Assembly (NCBI GenBank): GCA_046295175.1
Contig: JBKBNY010000017.1
Location: 1 to 64,000, forward strand
Reading direction: 5' to 3'
Origin: JALOLV01 sp046295175
Lineage (GTDB): Bacteria; Bacteroidota; Bacteroidia; Cytophagales; Spirosomataceae
Length of the DNA stretch: 64,000 nucleotides
The stretch's first letter is position 1. Every line of letters starts with the position of its first letter. The notes under the pieces were generated by a model. It made no database searches and was not told where the DNA came from. It was given only the letters and a program-made list of their open reading frames with translations. Made by a program: the position numbers and the translations under genes. Positions 34,274-42,282 of this stretch are shown here, in pieces.

Positions 34274-35608
34274 TTAGTCTAACACCAAATACAACAAAAC
34301 CACCACTAAAAAGCTCACTAATCCCTGAATACCCGTCAGAATTGTATGGGTTCGGTAAGCGTCACGGGTTGTTAGACCGGTGAATTGTGCCACAACCCAA
34401 AACCAAGCGTCGTTGGTGTGCGAAACCACCATTGCACCACTACCAACAGCCATAACTACCAAAACAATTTGTAAACTTTCGGTAAAACCCATCGAGGCCA
34501 AAAGCGGAGCTAAAATACTGGTTGTGAGTACCATTGCGGTTGTGGTTGAACCTTGGGCGGTCTTAAAAAATGCCGCAATTAAGAATGCCATCGACAAAAA
34601 CACAACACCCGATACTTCGTTTGTTGCCAACCAACTACTCACCATATCTTTGAGGGCAGTTTCTTTTAAAATTGCTCCGAATGCCCCACCAGCACCCACA
34701 AGTACTAAGGTTGTGCCGCAGTGTTCGATTCCATTTTTGAAACACGCAAAAATCTTCTCTGATGGTTTTTCGGGAAACAAACTGTAACTAAAAAATATGG
34801 CAATCAGAAACGAAACTAACGGACTGCCTAAGAAAACCATCCACTTAGTAACTGAGCTATCAGGATTGATGATTTTGGCAAACGAAGCTGCCGAAATCAA
34901 GATGATTGGTAGTAGAATTGGCATAAAGGCCTTCCAAGCGGGCGGGAGTTTTGGATGATTCGATTCTTCGATTTTATTTGAATCAACGTCTTCGATGATT
35001 TCTAAATCTTTGGCGTACCGATTGGCAAACCACGTGCTGACAAACAAACTCGGAATCGAGACAACCAAACCCACCAAAATAACTAAGCCAATCGAATCTG
35101 AAATGTTGAGATTTCCTGCCGCCGAAAGCGGCCCAGGAGTTGGTGGAACGAGCGTGTGTGTGGCAAATAACCCACCCGAAAGGGCAATGGCGATTGTTCC
35201 GAGTGGTTTTTGGGCTTTTTTTGCAACGATTTTGTTGAGTTTTGATAGGATGATGAACCCAGAATCACAGAAGACAGGTATCCCGACAATCGCCCCAATG
35301 ATTGACATCGCAAAAGATGGGTGCTTCTTGCCGAAAGTGTTCAGAATCACCTCCGAAACCTTAATTGCCGCCCCTGATTTATCCAAAATTGCCCCGATGA
35401 TACATCCTAAAATCACCATCAAACCAATCTTTGACATTAATTCACCAAAACCTTTTCCGATGGTTTCGGCCAATTTATCAATCGGTAATCCTGCAAAAAT
35501 ACCAACGCCCAAAGCCGCCAAAAGCAAACCAACAAGCGGGTGAAGTTTTAAGAGTGTTGAGGATAAAATAATGAAAGTAATGGCAAGTAATACTACGAGG
35601 ATAATCAT
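34274..35608 (-). CDS. gntP: Gluconate/proton symporter (GntP family)
   Basis: I start at the ATG giving MIILVVLLAITF; the longer frame from 35668 adds a polar 20-residue stretch before it. The 444-residue protein has about twelve hydrophobic helices and GntP family motifs such as GIFAGLPIDKLAETIGKGFG, IVGIPVFCDSGFIIL, THTLVPPTPGPLSAAG and GSGAMVVSHTNDAWFW. Members take up gluconate and related sugar acids (idonate, glycerate) with protons. No gluconate kinase or dehydratase is adjacent, so the actual substrate is uncertain. Confidence 0.9.
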   Translation of the reverse strand: MIILVVLLAITFIILSSTLLKLHPLVGLLLAALGVGIFAGLPIDKLAETIGKGFGELMSKIGLMVILGCIIGAILDKSGAAIKVSEVILNTFGKKHPSFAMSIIGAIVGIPVFCDSGFIILSKLNKIVAKKAQKPLGTIAIALSGGLFATHTLVPPTPGPLSAAGNLNISDSIGLVILVGLVVSIPSLFVSTWFANRYAKDLEIIEDVDSNKIEESNHPKLPPAWKAFMPILLPIILISAASFAKIINPDSSVTKWMVFLGSPLVSFLIAIFFSYSLFPEKPSEKIFACFKNGIEHCGTTLVLVGAGGAFGAILKETALKDMVSSWLATNEVSGVVFLSMAFLIAAFFKTAQGSTTTAMVLTTSILAPLLASMGFTESLQIVLVVMAVGSGAMVVSHTNDAWFWVVAQFTGLTTRDAYRTHTILTGIQGLVSFLVVVLLYLVLD

Positions 35609-35731
35609 GGAATTTGATTTTAGGGTCGAATAAAGTTCAAATTTGGTTTTATGCTGGCTATCAAGCAAGTTTTTGAACTTAAAATATCAGTTTCATAAAA
35701 TGGTTTTACTATTTTTCTCTTTATTTATTTG

Positions 35732-35739
35732 TACCTTTG
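35732..35739 (+). promoter_or_regulatory. -7 element (TACCTTTG) of the ABC-F gene
   Basis: Exact TAnnTTTG match 26 bp before the ATG at 35766. Confidence 0.6.
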
Positions 35740-35765
35740 CACCTTGAAAACTTTGAACTCATAAA

Positions 35766-37391
35766 ATGCTATCAGTATCTAATCTTTCGTTGCGTTTTGG
35801 CAAACGTGTATTATTTGAAGACGTAAATATCAAATTTACCGAAGGCAATTGCTACGGTCTTATCGGGGCAAATGGTGCGGGTAAATCCACTTTCATAAAA
35901 ATTCTTTCGGGCGAAATCGAACCTACTTCTGGCTCTGTGGCTATGAATCCGGGCGAGAGATTGTCTATTTTGAAACAAAATCAAAACGATTATGACGAAT
36001 ATACGGTCTTGAATACCGTTTTGATGGGAAACAAGAAACTCTACGACATCATCCAAGAAAAAGATGCGATTTACGCAAAACCAGATTTTTCGGAGGAAGA
36101 TGGTAACCGTGCTGCCGAACTCGAAGGCGAATTTGCCGAAATGAACGGTTGGGAAGCCGAATCTGATGCAGCAGCCCTGCTAAGTGGCTTAGGTATAACC
36201 GAAGATTTGCATTATTCTACGATGGCAGAATTGAATGGTTCTGAGAAAGTAAAGGTACTTTTGGCTCAAGCACTTTTCGGAAATCCTGATATTTTATTGC
36301 TCGATGAGCCTACCAACAACCTTGATGTTGAGTCTATTATGTGGCTCGAAAACTTCTTGGCCGATTTCAAAAATACGGTAATTGTCGTTTCTCACGACCG
36401 CCATTTCTTAGATGAGGTTTGTACGCATATCGCCGATTTAGATTTTGGTAAAATCCAGATGTATGCTGGTAACTACACTTTCTGGTACGAATCTTCGCAA
36501 TTAGCGGCTCGCCAACGTGCCGACCAAAATAAGAAAAACGAAGAAAAACGTAAAGAATTAGAAGAATTCATCCGTCGATTCTCGGCCAACGTGGCTAAAT
36601 CTAAACAAGCTACGGCTCGTCAGAAAATGTTGGATAAACTGACGGTTGATGATATTAAACCTTCGTCTCGCAAATATCCATTCATCAATTTCAAAGGTGA
36701 ACGAGAAGTGGGCGACCAAGTATTGACTGTTGAAAACCTATCCAAAAAAGCAGAAGACGGTACTTATTTATTCAAGGATATTTCGTTTTCGGTTAATAAA
36801 GGTGATAAAATTGCTTTCTTTTCAAGAGATAGCGTGGCGGTTACTGCATTCTTCGATATTTTGATGGGTGAAGCAAAAGCCGACGGAGGCGAATTTAAGT
36901 GGGGTGTTACAACGACTCAATCATATTTACCAAACGACAACAGCAGTTATTTCAGTAATCCAAACCTAAATTTGGTAGATTGGCTACGTCAGTTTACCAA
37001 TAACCCAGAGCATGATGACAACTTTGTGCGTGGATTTTTGGGTAGGATGCTATTCTCAGGCGATGAGGCCTTGAAAAAATGTACTGTACTTTCGGGAGGT
37101 GAAAAACAACGTTGTATGTTTAGTAAAATGATGTTTTCGGGTGCAAACGTTAATATTTTTGACGAACCAACCAACCACCTTGACCTCGAATCAATCACGG
37201 CATTAAACAATGGAATGATGGACACAAATAACGTTGTATTATTCACTTGTCATGACCATAAATTGACCCAAACGGTGGCAAATCGTATCATAGAATTAAC
37301 CCCTCGTGGATGTATTGATAAGTTGATGGATTACGACGACTACATTACCGACGAGCGTGTTAAAACACAAAAAGAGGAATTATATCGTTGA
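35766..37391 (+). CDS. ABC-F family ATPase (YbiT-like)
   Basis: The 541-residue protein has two ABC domains and no membrane segment, separated by a charged linker (about 240-310) as in ABC-F translation factors. Domain 1 has Walker A GANGAGKST near residue 34 and Walker B DILLLDEPTNNLD, but its signature reads LNGSE instead of LSGGE. Domain 2 has a normal signature LSGGEKQ (near 441) and Walker B NIFDEPTNHLD, but its Walker A position reads FFSRDSVAVTAFF (near 347), with no GK(S/T). One composite site should therefore bind ATP properly and one is degenerate. ABC-F proteins act on the ribosome E site; a precise role is unknown. Confidence 0.9.
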   Translation: MLSVSNLSLRFGKRVLFEDVNIKFTEGNCYGLIGANGAGKSTFIKILSGEIEPTSGSVAMNPGERLSILKQNQNDYDEYTVLNTVLMGNKKLYDIIQEKDAIYAKPDFSEEDGNRAAELEGEFAEMNGWEAESDAAALLSGLGITEDLHYSTMAELNGSEKVKVLLAQALFGNPDILLLDEPTNNLDVESIMWLENFLADFKNTVIVVSHDRHFLDEVCTHIADLDFGKIQMYAGNYTFWYESSQLAARQRADQNKKNEEKRKELEEFIRRFSANVAKSKQATARQKMLDKLTVDDIKPSSRKYPFINFKGEREVGDQVLTVENLSKKAEDGTYLFKDISFSVNKGDKIAFFSRDSVAVTAFFDILMGEAKADGGEFKWGVTTTQSYLPNDNSSYFSNPNLNLVDWLRQFTNNPEHDDNFVRGFLGRMLFSGDEALKKCTVLSGGEKQRCMFSKMMFSGANVNIFDEPTNHLDLESITALNNGMMDTNNVVLFTCHDHKLTQTVANRIIELTPRGCIDKLMDYDDYITDERVKTQKEELYR

Positions 37392-37430
37392 GATTTGCTC
37401 TAAATTGTATAATTTCTTAATTTTATTTCA

Positions 37431-37916
37431 ATGTTAGAATTCGATTCAAGAGGAAATATTTTCCCGTACGAAAGAAATAAAATTACACTGACAGAATTTG
37501 AAGAAATATTTGTGGAGAATTTCCGTGGTTCAACAAACCGTCGCAAATTATTTGATAATTATTTGCGTTATATTAACGATTTCCAAAATCAAATATCCCC
37601 AAATTTCGTTCACTGGATTGATGGTAGCTTTGTAACAAAAAAAGAAAATCCAAATGATTTAGATTTAGTAACTATTCTAAACTTTGATATTGTTTGTATT
37701 AAGAAAGAATTATTAAGAGAAAGGTTCTTGTTTAAAGCTGCACAGAATGAATATAACATTGATGCCTATTTAATTGAGCAATATTCGATTAGTAGTAATA
37801 ATCGACACATTACTGAAATTGATAGTTTATATTGGGTCAATTGGTTTACGAAAACTAAACCCAACAGAGCAAAACAAAAATTCTTAAAGGGATTTATTGA
37901 AATCGAATTTTTATAA
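37431..37916 (+). CDS. Nucleotidyltransferase-like protein (DUF6932 type)
   Basis: The 161-residue protein has the core of a minimal nucleotidyltransferase: GSF at residues 65-67, then DLDLV with the two metal Asp (76, 78), and a possible third acidic residue in YNIDAYLI (Asp111). N-terminal residues include EEIFVENFRGSTNRRKLF. Such proteins may transfer AMP or other nucleotides to proteins or tRNA and include toxin-antitoxin members of the MNT type. The next gene begins 3 bp after its stop, so the two are coupled. I infer a two-component module; no activity is demonstrated. Confidence 0.75.
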   Translation: MLEFDSRGNIFPYERNKITLTEFEEIFVENFRGSTNRRKLFDNYLRYINDFQNQISPNFVHWIDGSFVTKKENPNDLDLVTILNFDIVCIKKELLRERFLFKAAQNEYNIDAYLIEQYSISSNNRHITEIDSLYWVNWFTKTKPNRAKQKFLKGFIEIEFL

Positions 37917-37919
37917 ATC

Positions 37920-38135
37920 ATGGGTGTTCAAGAGGATAAAATAGCCGAAGTTTCAGACATTTTAGAACAAATAGCTGAACTGAATAAAATCATCGAATTT
38001 CACCACCAAAATGGTAATTCAGGGTCATTGATGGTTGAGCAGTATGAGTTTCTTAAAAATGATTTTTTGCAAAAACTTAGTATCATCCTCAAAGAATTTA
38101 AAATCGAAGCCGAGTTGCATAATTTAGCTGCATAA
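37920..38135 (+). CDS. 71-residue helical partner of the nucleotidyltransferase-like protein
   Basis: A small soluble protein that is almost entirely helical (VSDILEQIAELNKIIEFHHQ), with a C-terminal helix KLSIILKEFKIEAEL. It has no recognisable DNA-binding or HEPN R-x4-6-H motif. Its start lies 3 bp after the nucleotidyltransferase gene, so they form one unit. It may be a chaperone-like antitoxin or subunit; this is inference. Confidence 0.7.
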   Translation: MGVQEDKIAEVSDILEQIAELNKIIEFHHQNGNSGSLMVEQYEFLKNDFLQKLSIILKEFKIEAELHNLAA

Positions 38136-38264
38136 ATTATTTAGTTATTTTTGGAAGGAAATTTGATAGAGAATATCAAGTTTCCTTTTCTTTTTAGAGA
38201 ATCGAAACTAATTCACGATACTTTTTCGTTAATCAATCACTACCAATAAAATACTTTTCTATCA

Positions 38265-38687
38265 ATGAAAAAACTGACCTTTTTCGCTGTTTTTACCCTT
38301 TTAATTGCAGCAAATACTTTTGCACAGACGGGAATTAAATTTGCTCATGGCACTTGGAAACAAGCCGTTCAGCAAGCCAAAAAAGAAAAAAAACTTATCT
38401 TTTTAGATGCTTATACAACTTGGTGTGGCCCGTGTAAAATGCTCCAAGCTAATGTTTTTCCAGATAAAGAATTAGGAGATTTCTATAACCAGAATTTCAT
38501 CAACGTAAAAATGGATATGGAATCGGCCGAAGGCGAAAGATTAGCGGCAATGTATCCACTCAGAGGTTACCCAACATTATTTTTTATCGACCCAAATAAC
38601 GGAAAAGTCGTTAAAGAATTATTGGGTTATCAAGAGATTAACGCTTTGTTAAAACAAGGAAAGCAAGTTGCAAAAAAGAAAGCGTAA
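38265..38687 (+). CDS. Exported thioredoxin-like protein
   Basis: A signal peptide (residues 1-20, ending TFAQ) precedes a thioredoxin fold with the active site TTWCGPCKML near residue 53 and the cis-Pro segment RGYPTLFFID near 103. The protein is a periplasmic thiol oxidoreductase of the short thioredoxin_7 type. It is a single-gene unit. It may serve cytochrome maturation or disulfide repair, but no partner genes adjoin it. Confidence 0.9.
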   Translation: MKKLTFFAVFTLLIAANTFAQTGIKFAHGTWKQAVQQAKKEKKLIFLDAYTTWCGPCKMLQANVFPDKELGDFYNQNFINVKMDMESAEGERLAAMYPLRGYPTLFFIDPNNGKVVKELLGYQEINALLKQGKQVAKKKA

Positions 38688-38894
38688 GATGTTAATCAGA
38701 ATCGTTTTTTGTAATCGAGATTCTTGATTGAAATTAACAAATAAAAATAATTTTAGATTGTGAAATAACATCGTTAAAAATAAGGATAGAATCCGTGGCA
38801 CGGCTTGAAACTTTAATGTTGAAAATCAGGCTATTATGGTTTAGCCATGTCACGGTTTTTAGGAAGATATTCAATGCACTATAAGTTGAATACA

Positions 38895-38931
38895 AAGAGC
38901 CACTAAATCTTAGATTTTAGTGGCTCTTTTT
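38895..38931 (+). terminator. Rho-independent terminator upstream of sdaA
   Basis: A 12-bp stem AGAGCCACTAAA / TTTAGTGGCTCT followed by TTTTT. It is more than 200 bp after the thioredoxin stop codon. Confidence 0.85.
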
Positions 38932-38934
38932 GTA

Positions 38935-38955
38935 AAACGGGTTTCCAACCCGTTT
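38935..38955. repeat. Short palindrome, family P copy 1
   Basis: A 9-bp stem AAACGGGTT / AACCCGTTT with a TCC loop, directly after the terminator. It shares the flank TTTGTAA with the copy at 30849 read in reverse. Confidence 0.8.
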
Positions 38956-39025
38956 CTGAGGTAGAATAAAATTTGGTAAGAAGTTATATTTGTGATAATT
39001 ATTGCGACTTTACCAAATTTTATTC

Positions 39026-39033
39026 TATTTTTG
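39026..39033 (+). promoter_or_regulatory. Promoter of sdaA (TATTTTTG)
   Basis: TATTTTTG matches TAnnTTTG; TTG lies 21 bp upstream (39002-39004). The start codon follows 29 bp later. Confidence 0.5.
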
Positions 39034-39062
39034 CTTACAAACTTCATTAACCTACGAAACAC

Positions 39063-40430
39063 ATGATTACAACTTCAATTTTTGATTTATTCAAAATTGG
39101 ACCTGGGCCGTCGAGTTCGCACACCATTGGACCCATGAAAGCCTCTTATGATTTTCTGCAACGAATCAATCAGTTGCCAGCTAATCAAATTGCCGAAAGT
39201 CAATCAATTTTCATTCATCTTTATGGTTCATTGAGTGCTACTGGAAAAGGACACGGAACCGACCGAGCCGTGATTGCAGGTATCTTGGGTTGGCTACCCG
39301 ATACTGTTGAACCCAATGAGTTCAATTCACTCCTAAAAGATGAGAACACTAATTATGAGGTCAAAGTTGGAGATAAGTTGATTTTGGTCAATGCTAAAAC
39401 TGTAAAGTTTGAGAAGGGAAAATACGATTCTCCACACCCTAATACGCTTGTAATGAAGTTATTAGGTGCTGATAATAAAGTGATTGCTCAAGAAGAATAC
39501 TATTCGGTTGGAGGTGGATTTATCCAACGAAAAGGTGAACTAATTGCTGATGTCAATGAAATAGAATTGCCTTTCCCTTACGAAAAAATGGACGAATTGA
39601 AAGACCATTTAAAGCGTTCAAAATTATCATTGACTGATGTAATGATTGCCAACGAAATGGTGATTTCGGGTTTGTCTAAAAAAGAAATTTACCAAAAAAT
39701 TGATGATATTCTTGAATCAATGCACCGTGCAGTGAAGCGTGGGTTAAGATTTAAAGGAATTTTACCCGGAAATATCAAACTCCGTCGAAAAGCTCCAGTT
39801 TTGTACGAACAAGCCAAAAGCCACGCTTCGACCACCGATAGTTTTATGATATTTTTAAATGCTTACTGCATGGCAGCATCCGAAGAAAATGCGGCAGGCA
39901 GCATCGTTGTTACGGCACCGACTTCGGGGGCATCTGGAGTGATTCCGGGGGTTACTTATTTGCTGCGAAATCATTATCACTATGATAAACAACGTCTTAG
40001 AGAGGGAATGTTGGCAGCTGCAGCAGTTGGTTTTTTGATAAAACATAATGCCAGTATTTCGGGAGCCGAAATGGGCTGTATGGGCGAAATCGGCTCGGCA
40101 TCAGCAATGGCGGCAGCGATGTTGGCTTATTGTGCTGGGCATTCGATAGAGAAAGTAGAAGCGGCCGCCGAAATTGCGATTGAGCATCACCTCGGTATGA
40201 CTTGCGACCCTATCGGTGGATACGTACAGATTCCGTGTATTGAGCGTAATGCAATGGGAGCAATCAAGGCCTATAATGCGTTTTTGTTGGCATCGTCGGG
40301 CAATACAGCTTATCAAAAAATCTCTTTAGATAGCGTTATTAAAGTAATGCGAGCTACTGGCCGTGATATGTCAAAGAAATACAAAGAAACTTCTCAGGCA
40401 GGTTTGGCTCTGAGCATGACTGAGTGTTAA
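39063..40430 (+). CDS. sdaA: L-serine ammonia-lyase (iron-sulfur type, single chain)
   Basis: The 455-residue protein is the fused form of the iron-sulfur L-serine dehydratase. The beta domain begins at once with FKIGPGPSSSHTIGPMKA, and the alpha domain holds TAPTSGASGVIPGV, GAEMGCMGEIGSASAMAA and LGMTCDPIGGYVQIPCIERN, whose Cys residues ligate the 4Fe-4S cluster. It converts L-serine to pyruvate and ammonia in the cytoplasm and is oxygen-sensitive. It is monocistronic with its own promoter. Confidence 0.96.
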   Translation: MITTSIFDLFKIGPGPSSSHTIGPMKASYDFLQRINQLPANQIAESQSIFIHLYGSLSATGKGHGTDRAVIAGILGWLPDTVEPNEFNSLLKDENTNYEVKVGDKLILVNAKTVKFEKGKYDSPHPNTLVMKLLGADNKVIAQEEYYSVGGGFIQRKGELIADVNEIELPFPYEKMDELKDHLKRSKLSLTDVMIANEMVISGLSKKEIYQKIDDILESMHRAVKRGLRFKGILPGNIKLRRKAPVLYEQAKSHASTTDSFMIFLNAYCMAASEENAAGSIVVTAPTSGASGVIPGVTYLLRNHYHYDKQRLREGMLAAAAVGFLIKHNASISGAEMGCMGEIGSASAMAAAMLAYCAGHSIEKVEAAAEIAIEHHLGMTCDPIGGYVQIPCIERNAMGAIKAYNAFLLASSGNTAYQKISLDSVIKVMRATGRDMSKKYKETSQAGLALSMTEC

Positions 40431-40434
40431 AAAA

Positions 40435-40469
40435 TCAACTACGAAACTTTTGATGAGTTTCGTAGTTGA
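40435..40469 (-). terminator. Hairpin terminator between sdaA and the next (convergent) gene
   Basis: A perfect 14-bp stem TCAACTACGAAACT / AGTTTCGTAGTTGA. On the minus strand it is followed by TTTTTTAAC, so it ends the gene at 40479-40811; it may also stop sdaA transcription. Confidence 0.85.
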
Positions 40470-40478
40470 AAGCAAACT

Positions 40479-40811
40479 TTAGCAATTTACTCCAATCAAA
40501 CCCATTGTGTTGCTTAGGGTTGTACCAGTGATGGTGTAATTTGCAACACATGAATTACCCGATTCGTAAATAAAGCCTTGTGTGGCTGTGTTATCATTTC
40601 CCCAAACTACATCAGCATGAAGCCAAACGGTTGCTCCATTAGGTACACCGTAAGCACCTGGGTCAGCAGAGCCAGTTTGTCCTAAAGTAATATCTGGACC
40701 ACTTTTTGTGCGTTGCATTTGACCGTTTTCACCGAGATAATTGAAAGAGATTTTTACTACGAATCCGCCTCCGTTGTGGAGCGTGAAACTTCCTACTGTT
40801 TGCATTGCCAT
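40479..40811 (-). CDS. Small beta-rich hypothetical protein
   Basis: The frame is open up to 40889, but the ATG at 40811 (MAMQTVGSFT) gives the shortest sensible start, as the upstream residues are basic and unlike the rest. The 110-residue protein is Gly, Thr, Asn and Val-rich, predicted all-beta, without signal peptide, and has a late Cys pair (NSCVANYTI, GVNC). It has the look of a small beta-sandwich binding protein, but I recognise no family. A hairpin terminator ends the unit. Confidence 0.6.
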   Translation of the reverse strand: MAMQTVGSFTLHNGGGFVVKISFNYLGENGQMQRTKSGPDITLGQTGSADPGAYGVPNGATVWLHADVVWGNDNTATQGFIYESGNSCVANYTITGTTLSNTMGLIGVNC

Positions 40812-40975
40812 GGCTGTAAAGTTTAAAAGGTTTTTGAAAATGTTTTGTGTTCCTTTATTTGAACGATACAAAGTTCGGAAGATAACCAACGGCAGATAAG
40901 GGCTTTAGTACGTGATTCTTAAAATGCGTATTTGGACTTGCATGTGTAGGTATTTATATGTGATTGTATCCGCTT

Positions 40976-41017
40976 AATAATAAAATAGCGGAAAACCTGC
41001 TTCGATTTTCCGCTATT
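40976..41017 (-). terminator. Terminator of the cytochrome c gene
   Basis: A 12-bp stem AATAGCGGAAAA / TTTTCCGCTATT followed on the minus strand by TTATTATT, 26 bp beyond the stop codon at 41043. Confidence 0.85.
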
Positions 41018-41042
41018 GTCTGGTGAAATATCAATTTTAAAA

Positions 41043-41501
41043 TCAATGAGGAGGTTCTTTTTGCTCTTGGTGGCACGAATAACAACTCATTGTAACTGGC
41101 TGACGAAAAGTTTTAAGGCTTGCCAAAATTTCTTTGTTCAGCTTGGCTGTCATGTCAAACATTTCACGTGTTTGATTGAAATGGCGTGGTTTTTCCGAAG
41201 AAAAATCATTCAAATCGTGGCAGAATTTACAAGTCACCCCTAATGCGTGTCCCCAGTTATTCATCACACTCAAAACCCCCTCAACGGATTTACCCTTTAA
41301 GGTTTTGATGTTTTTGAAAACCGAATCAGCAGGCATTTCTAATTTACCAGCGTATTTGACTTTGAGTTCATCAATTTGCCTTTGGCGGTCGGCCATCATG
41401 GTGTCTTTGGCGATTGCTTTGGTGGTGTTTTTGGTATTGTTTAGTGTAACAAACGAACTAACTGCCACAAAAACAAAAAGGATTGGTACAAGAATCTTCA
41501 T
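41043..41501 (-). CDS. Exported c-type cytochrome with two haem-binding sites
   Basis: A signal peptide (residues 1-19) precedes a 130-residue domain with two CxxCH haem motifs, CKFCH near residue 97 and CYSCH near 142. The spacing, with FNQTREMFDMTAKLNKEIL between them, resembles the cytochrome subunit family of photosynthetic reaction centres, which in Bacteroidota occurs as a small periplasmic electron carrier unrelated to photosynthesis. No partner enzyme is adjacent. Its electron donor and acceptor are unknown. Confidence 0.85.
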   Translation of the reverse strand: MKILVPILFVFVAVSSFVTLNNTKNTTKAIAKDTMMADRQRQIDELKVKYAGKLEMPADSVFKNIKTLKGKSVEGVLSVMNNWGHALGVTCKFCHDLNDFSSEKPRHFNQTREMFDMTAKLNKEILASLKTFRQPVTMSCYSCHQEQKEPPH

Positions 41502-41564
41502 AGTATGAGGTTATTATTAACAGATGGGCTAATATAAATAAAATCTTAGAGTTTTTACCAAGTT

Positions 41565-42026
41565 TTAACCATTGATTATTTTCTTGAATTGTTCTGGAAT
41601 CCATTTTTCTACATGCAAGAAAACTTTATCGAGATGGTCAAAATCAGAATCTGTCGTTATTAATTTCAGATTCAAAAACGAACCAGTTGCTGCAATCCAT
41701 AGGTCATTTTTTCCCATGTTTCGTGGAGTATCAAAAATGTAAGTACCGAATTTTGGGTTCTTTCTTTGTGAATAAGAGTCTATTTCGGAGTAAGTTTCAA
41801 TTAAATTATCATTTATTTCAACCAAAATACATTCATCAATGATGGCGTCCAAGACTTCCCATTTTTTTGAACTCCAATTATTTTGAATCGAAATAGACTT
41901 TAGTTCGCCTAATGTAGCAACTGATAAGAAGATTTGTTTGTTTTCTGGATTTATTGTGCTTAAAATTCGATTTTGATAGTCTCTTGCCAAATAGATTAGC
42001 ACATTGGTATCAAAGAGTAAGTTCAT
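41565..42026 (-). CDS. PIN-domain toxin (VapC-like)
   Basis: The 153-residue protein is a PIN ribonuclease: MNLLFDTNVLIY with Asp6, TLGELKSI with Glu41, KNDLWIAATG with the third Asp and TTDSDFDHL with the last acidic cluster. VapC toxins cleave tRNA or rRNA. Its start overlaps the stop of the antitoxin gene (ATGA). The antitoxin lies upstream, as is usual. Confidence 0.88.
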   Translation of the reverse strand: MNLLFDTNVLIYLARDYQNRILSTINPENKQIFLSVATLGELKSISIQNNWSSKKWEVLDAIIDECILVEINDNLIETYSEIDSYSQRKNPKFGTYIFDTPRNMGKNDLWIAATGSFLNLKLITTDSDFDHLDKVFLHVEKWIPEQFKKIING

Positions 42027-42250
42027 TTAGTGGAGTCTAATAACTGTATTGCGGCTTTACTTTCTTGTTCGTTTAAGAATGATTCTTTATCAATATTTGA
42101 TAGTTTTTCGCTGATTTTGGCAGAATTCTTACGTGTTTTGATAACAAAATTGTTAATATCACCCAATCCTACTATTTTATCAATAGAATAAGACTTATGC
42201 TTTTTAGGTGCATAACCAAAACTTGCTTGTTTGGTGATTGTTTTCCTCAT
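42023..42250 (-). CDS. Antitoxin of the PIN module
   Basis: A 75-residue basic protein (MRKTITKQASFGYAPKKHKS) with a helical tail (NEQESKAAIQLLDSTK). I recognise no standard AbrB, RHH or Phd fold; assignment as antitoxin rests on the 4-bp overlap with the PIN toxin gene and its size. Confidence 0.7.
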   Translation of the reverse strand: MRKTITKQASFGYAPKKHKSYSIDKIVGLGDINNFVIKTRKNSAKISEKLSNIDKESFLNEQESKAAIQLLDSTK

Positions 42251-42282
42251 AAAAAATCGTTTGTGTAAATATAATAAACGTT

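Larger units (their letters stand above)
38688..39062. other. Intergenic region with a terminator, a palindrome and the sdaA promoter
   Basis: The first 200 bp are AT-rich without features. The second half holds the terminator at 38895, the palindrome at 38935 and the -7 element at 39026, listed separately. No gene is seen. Confidence 0.7.

Noticed and set aside
38688..38890. Possible small RNA gene upstream of the terminator at 38895
   Set aside because: No promoter element or structured region was found in front of it.
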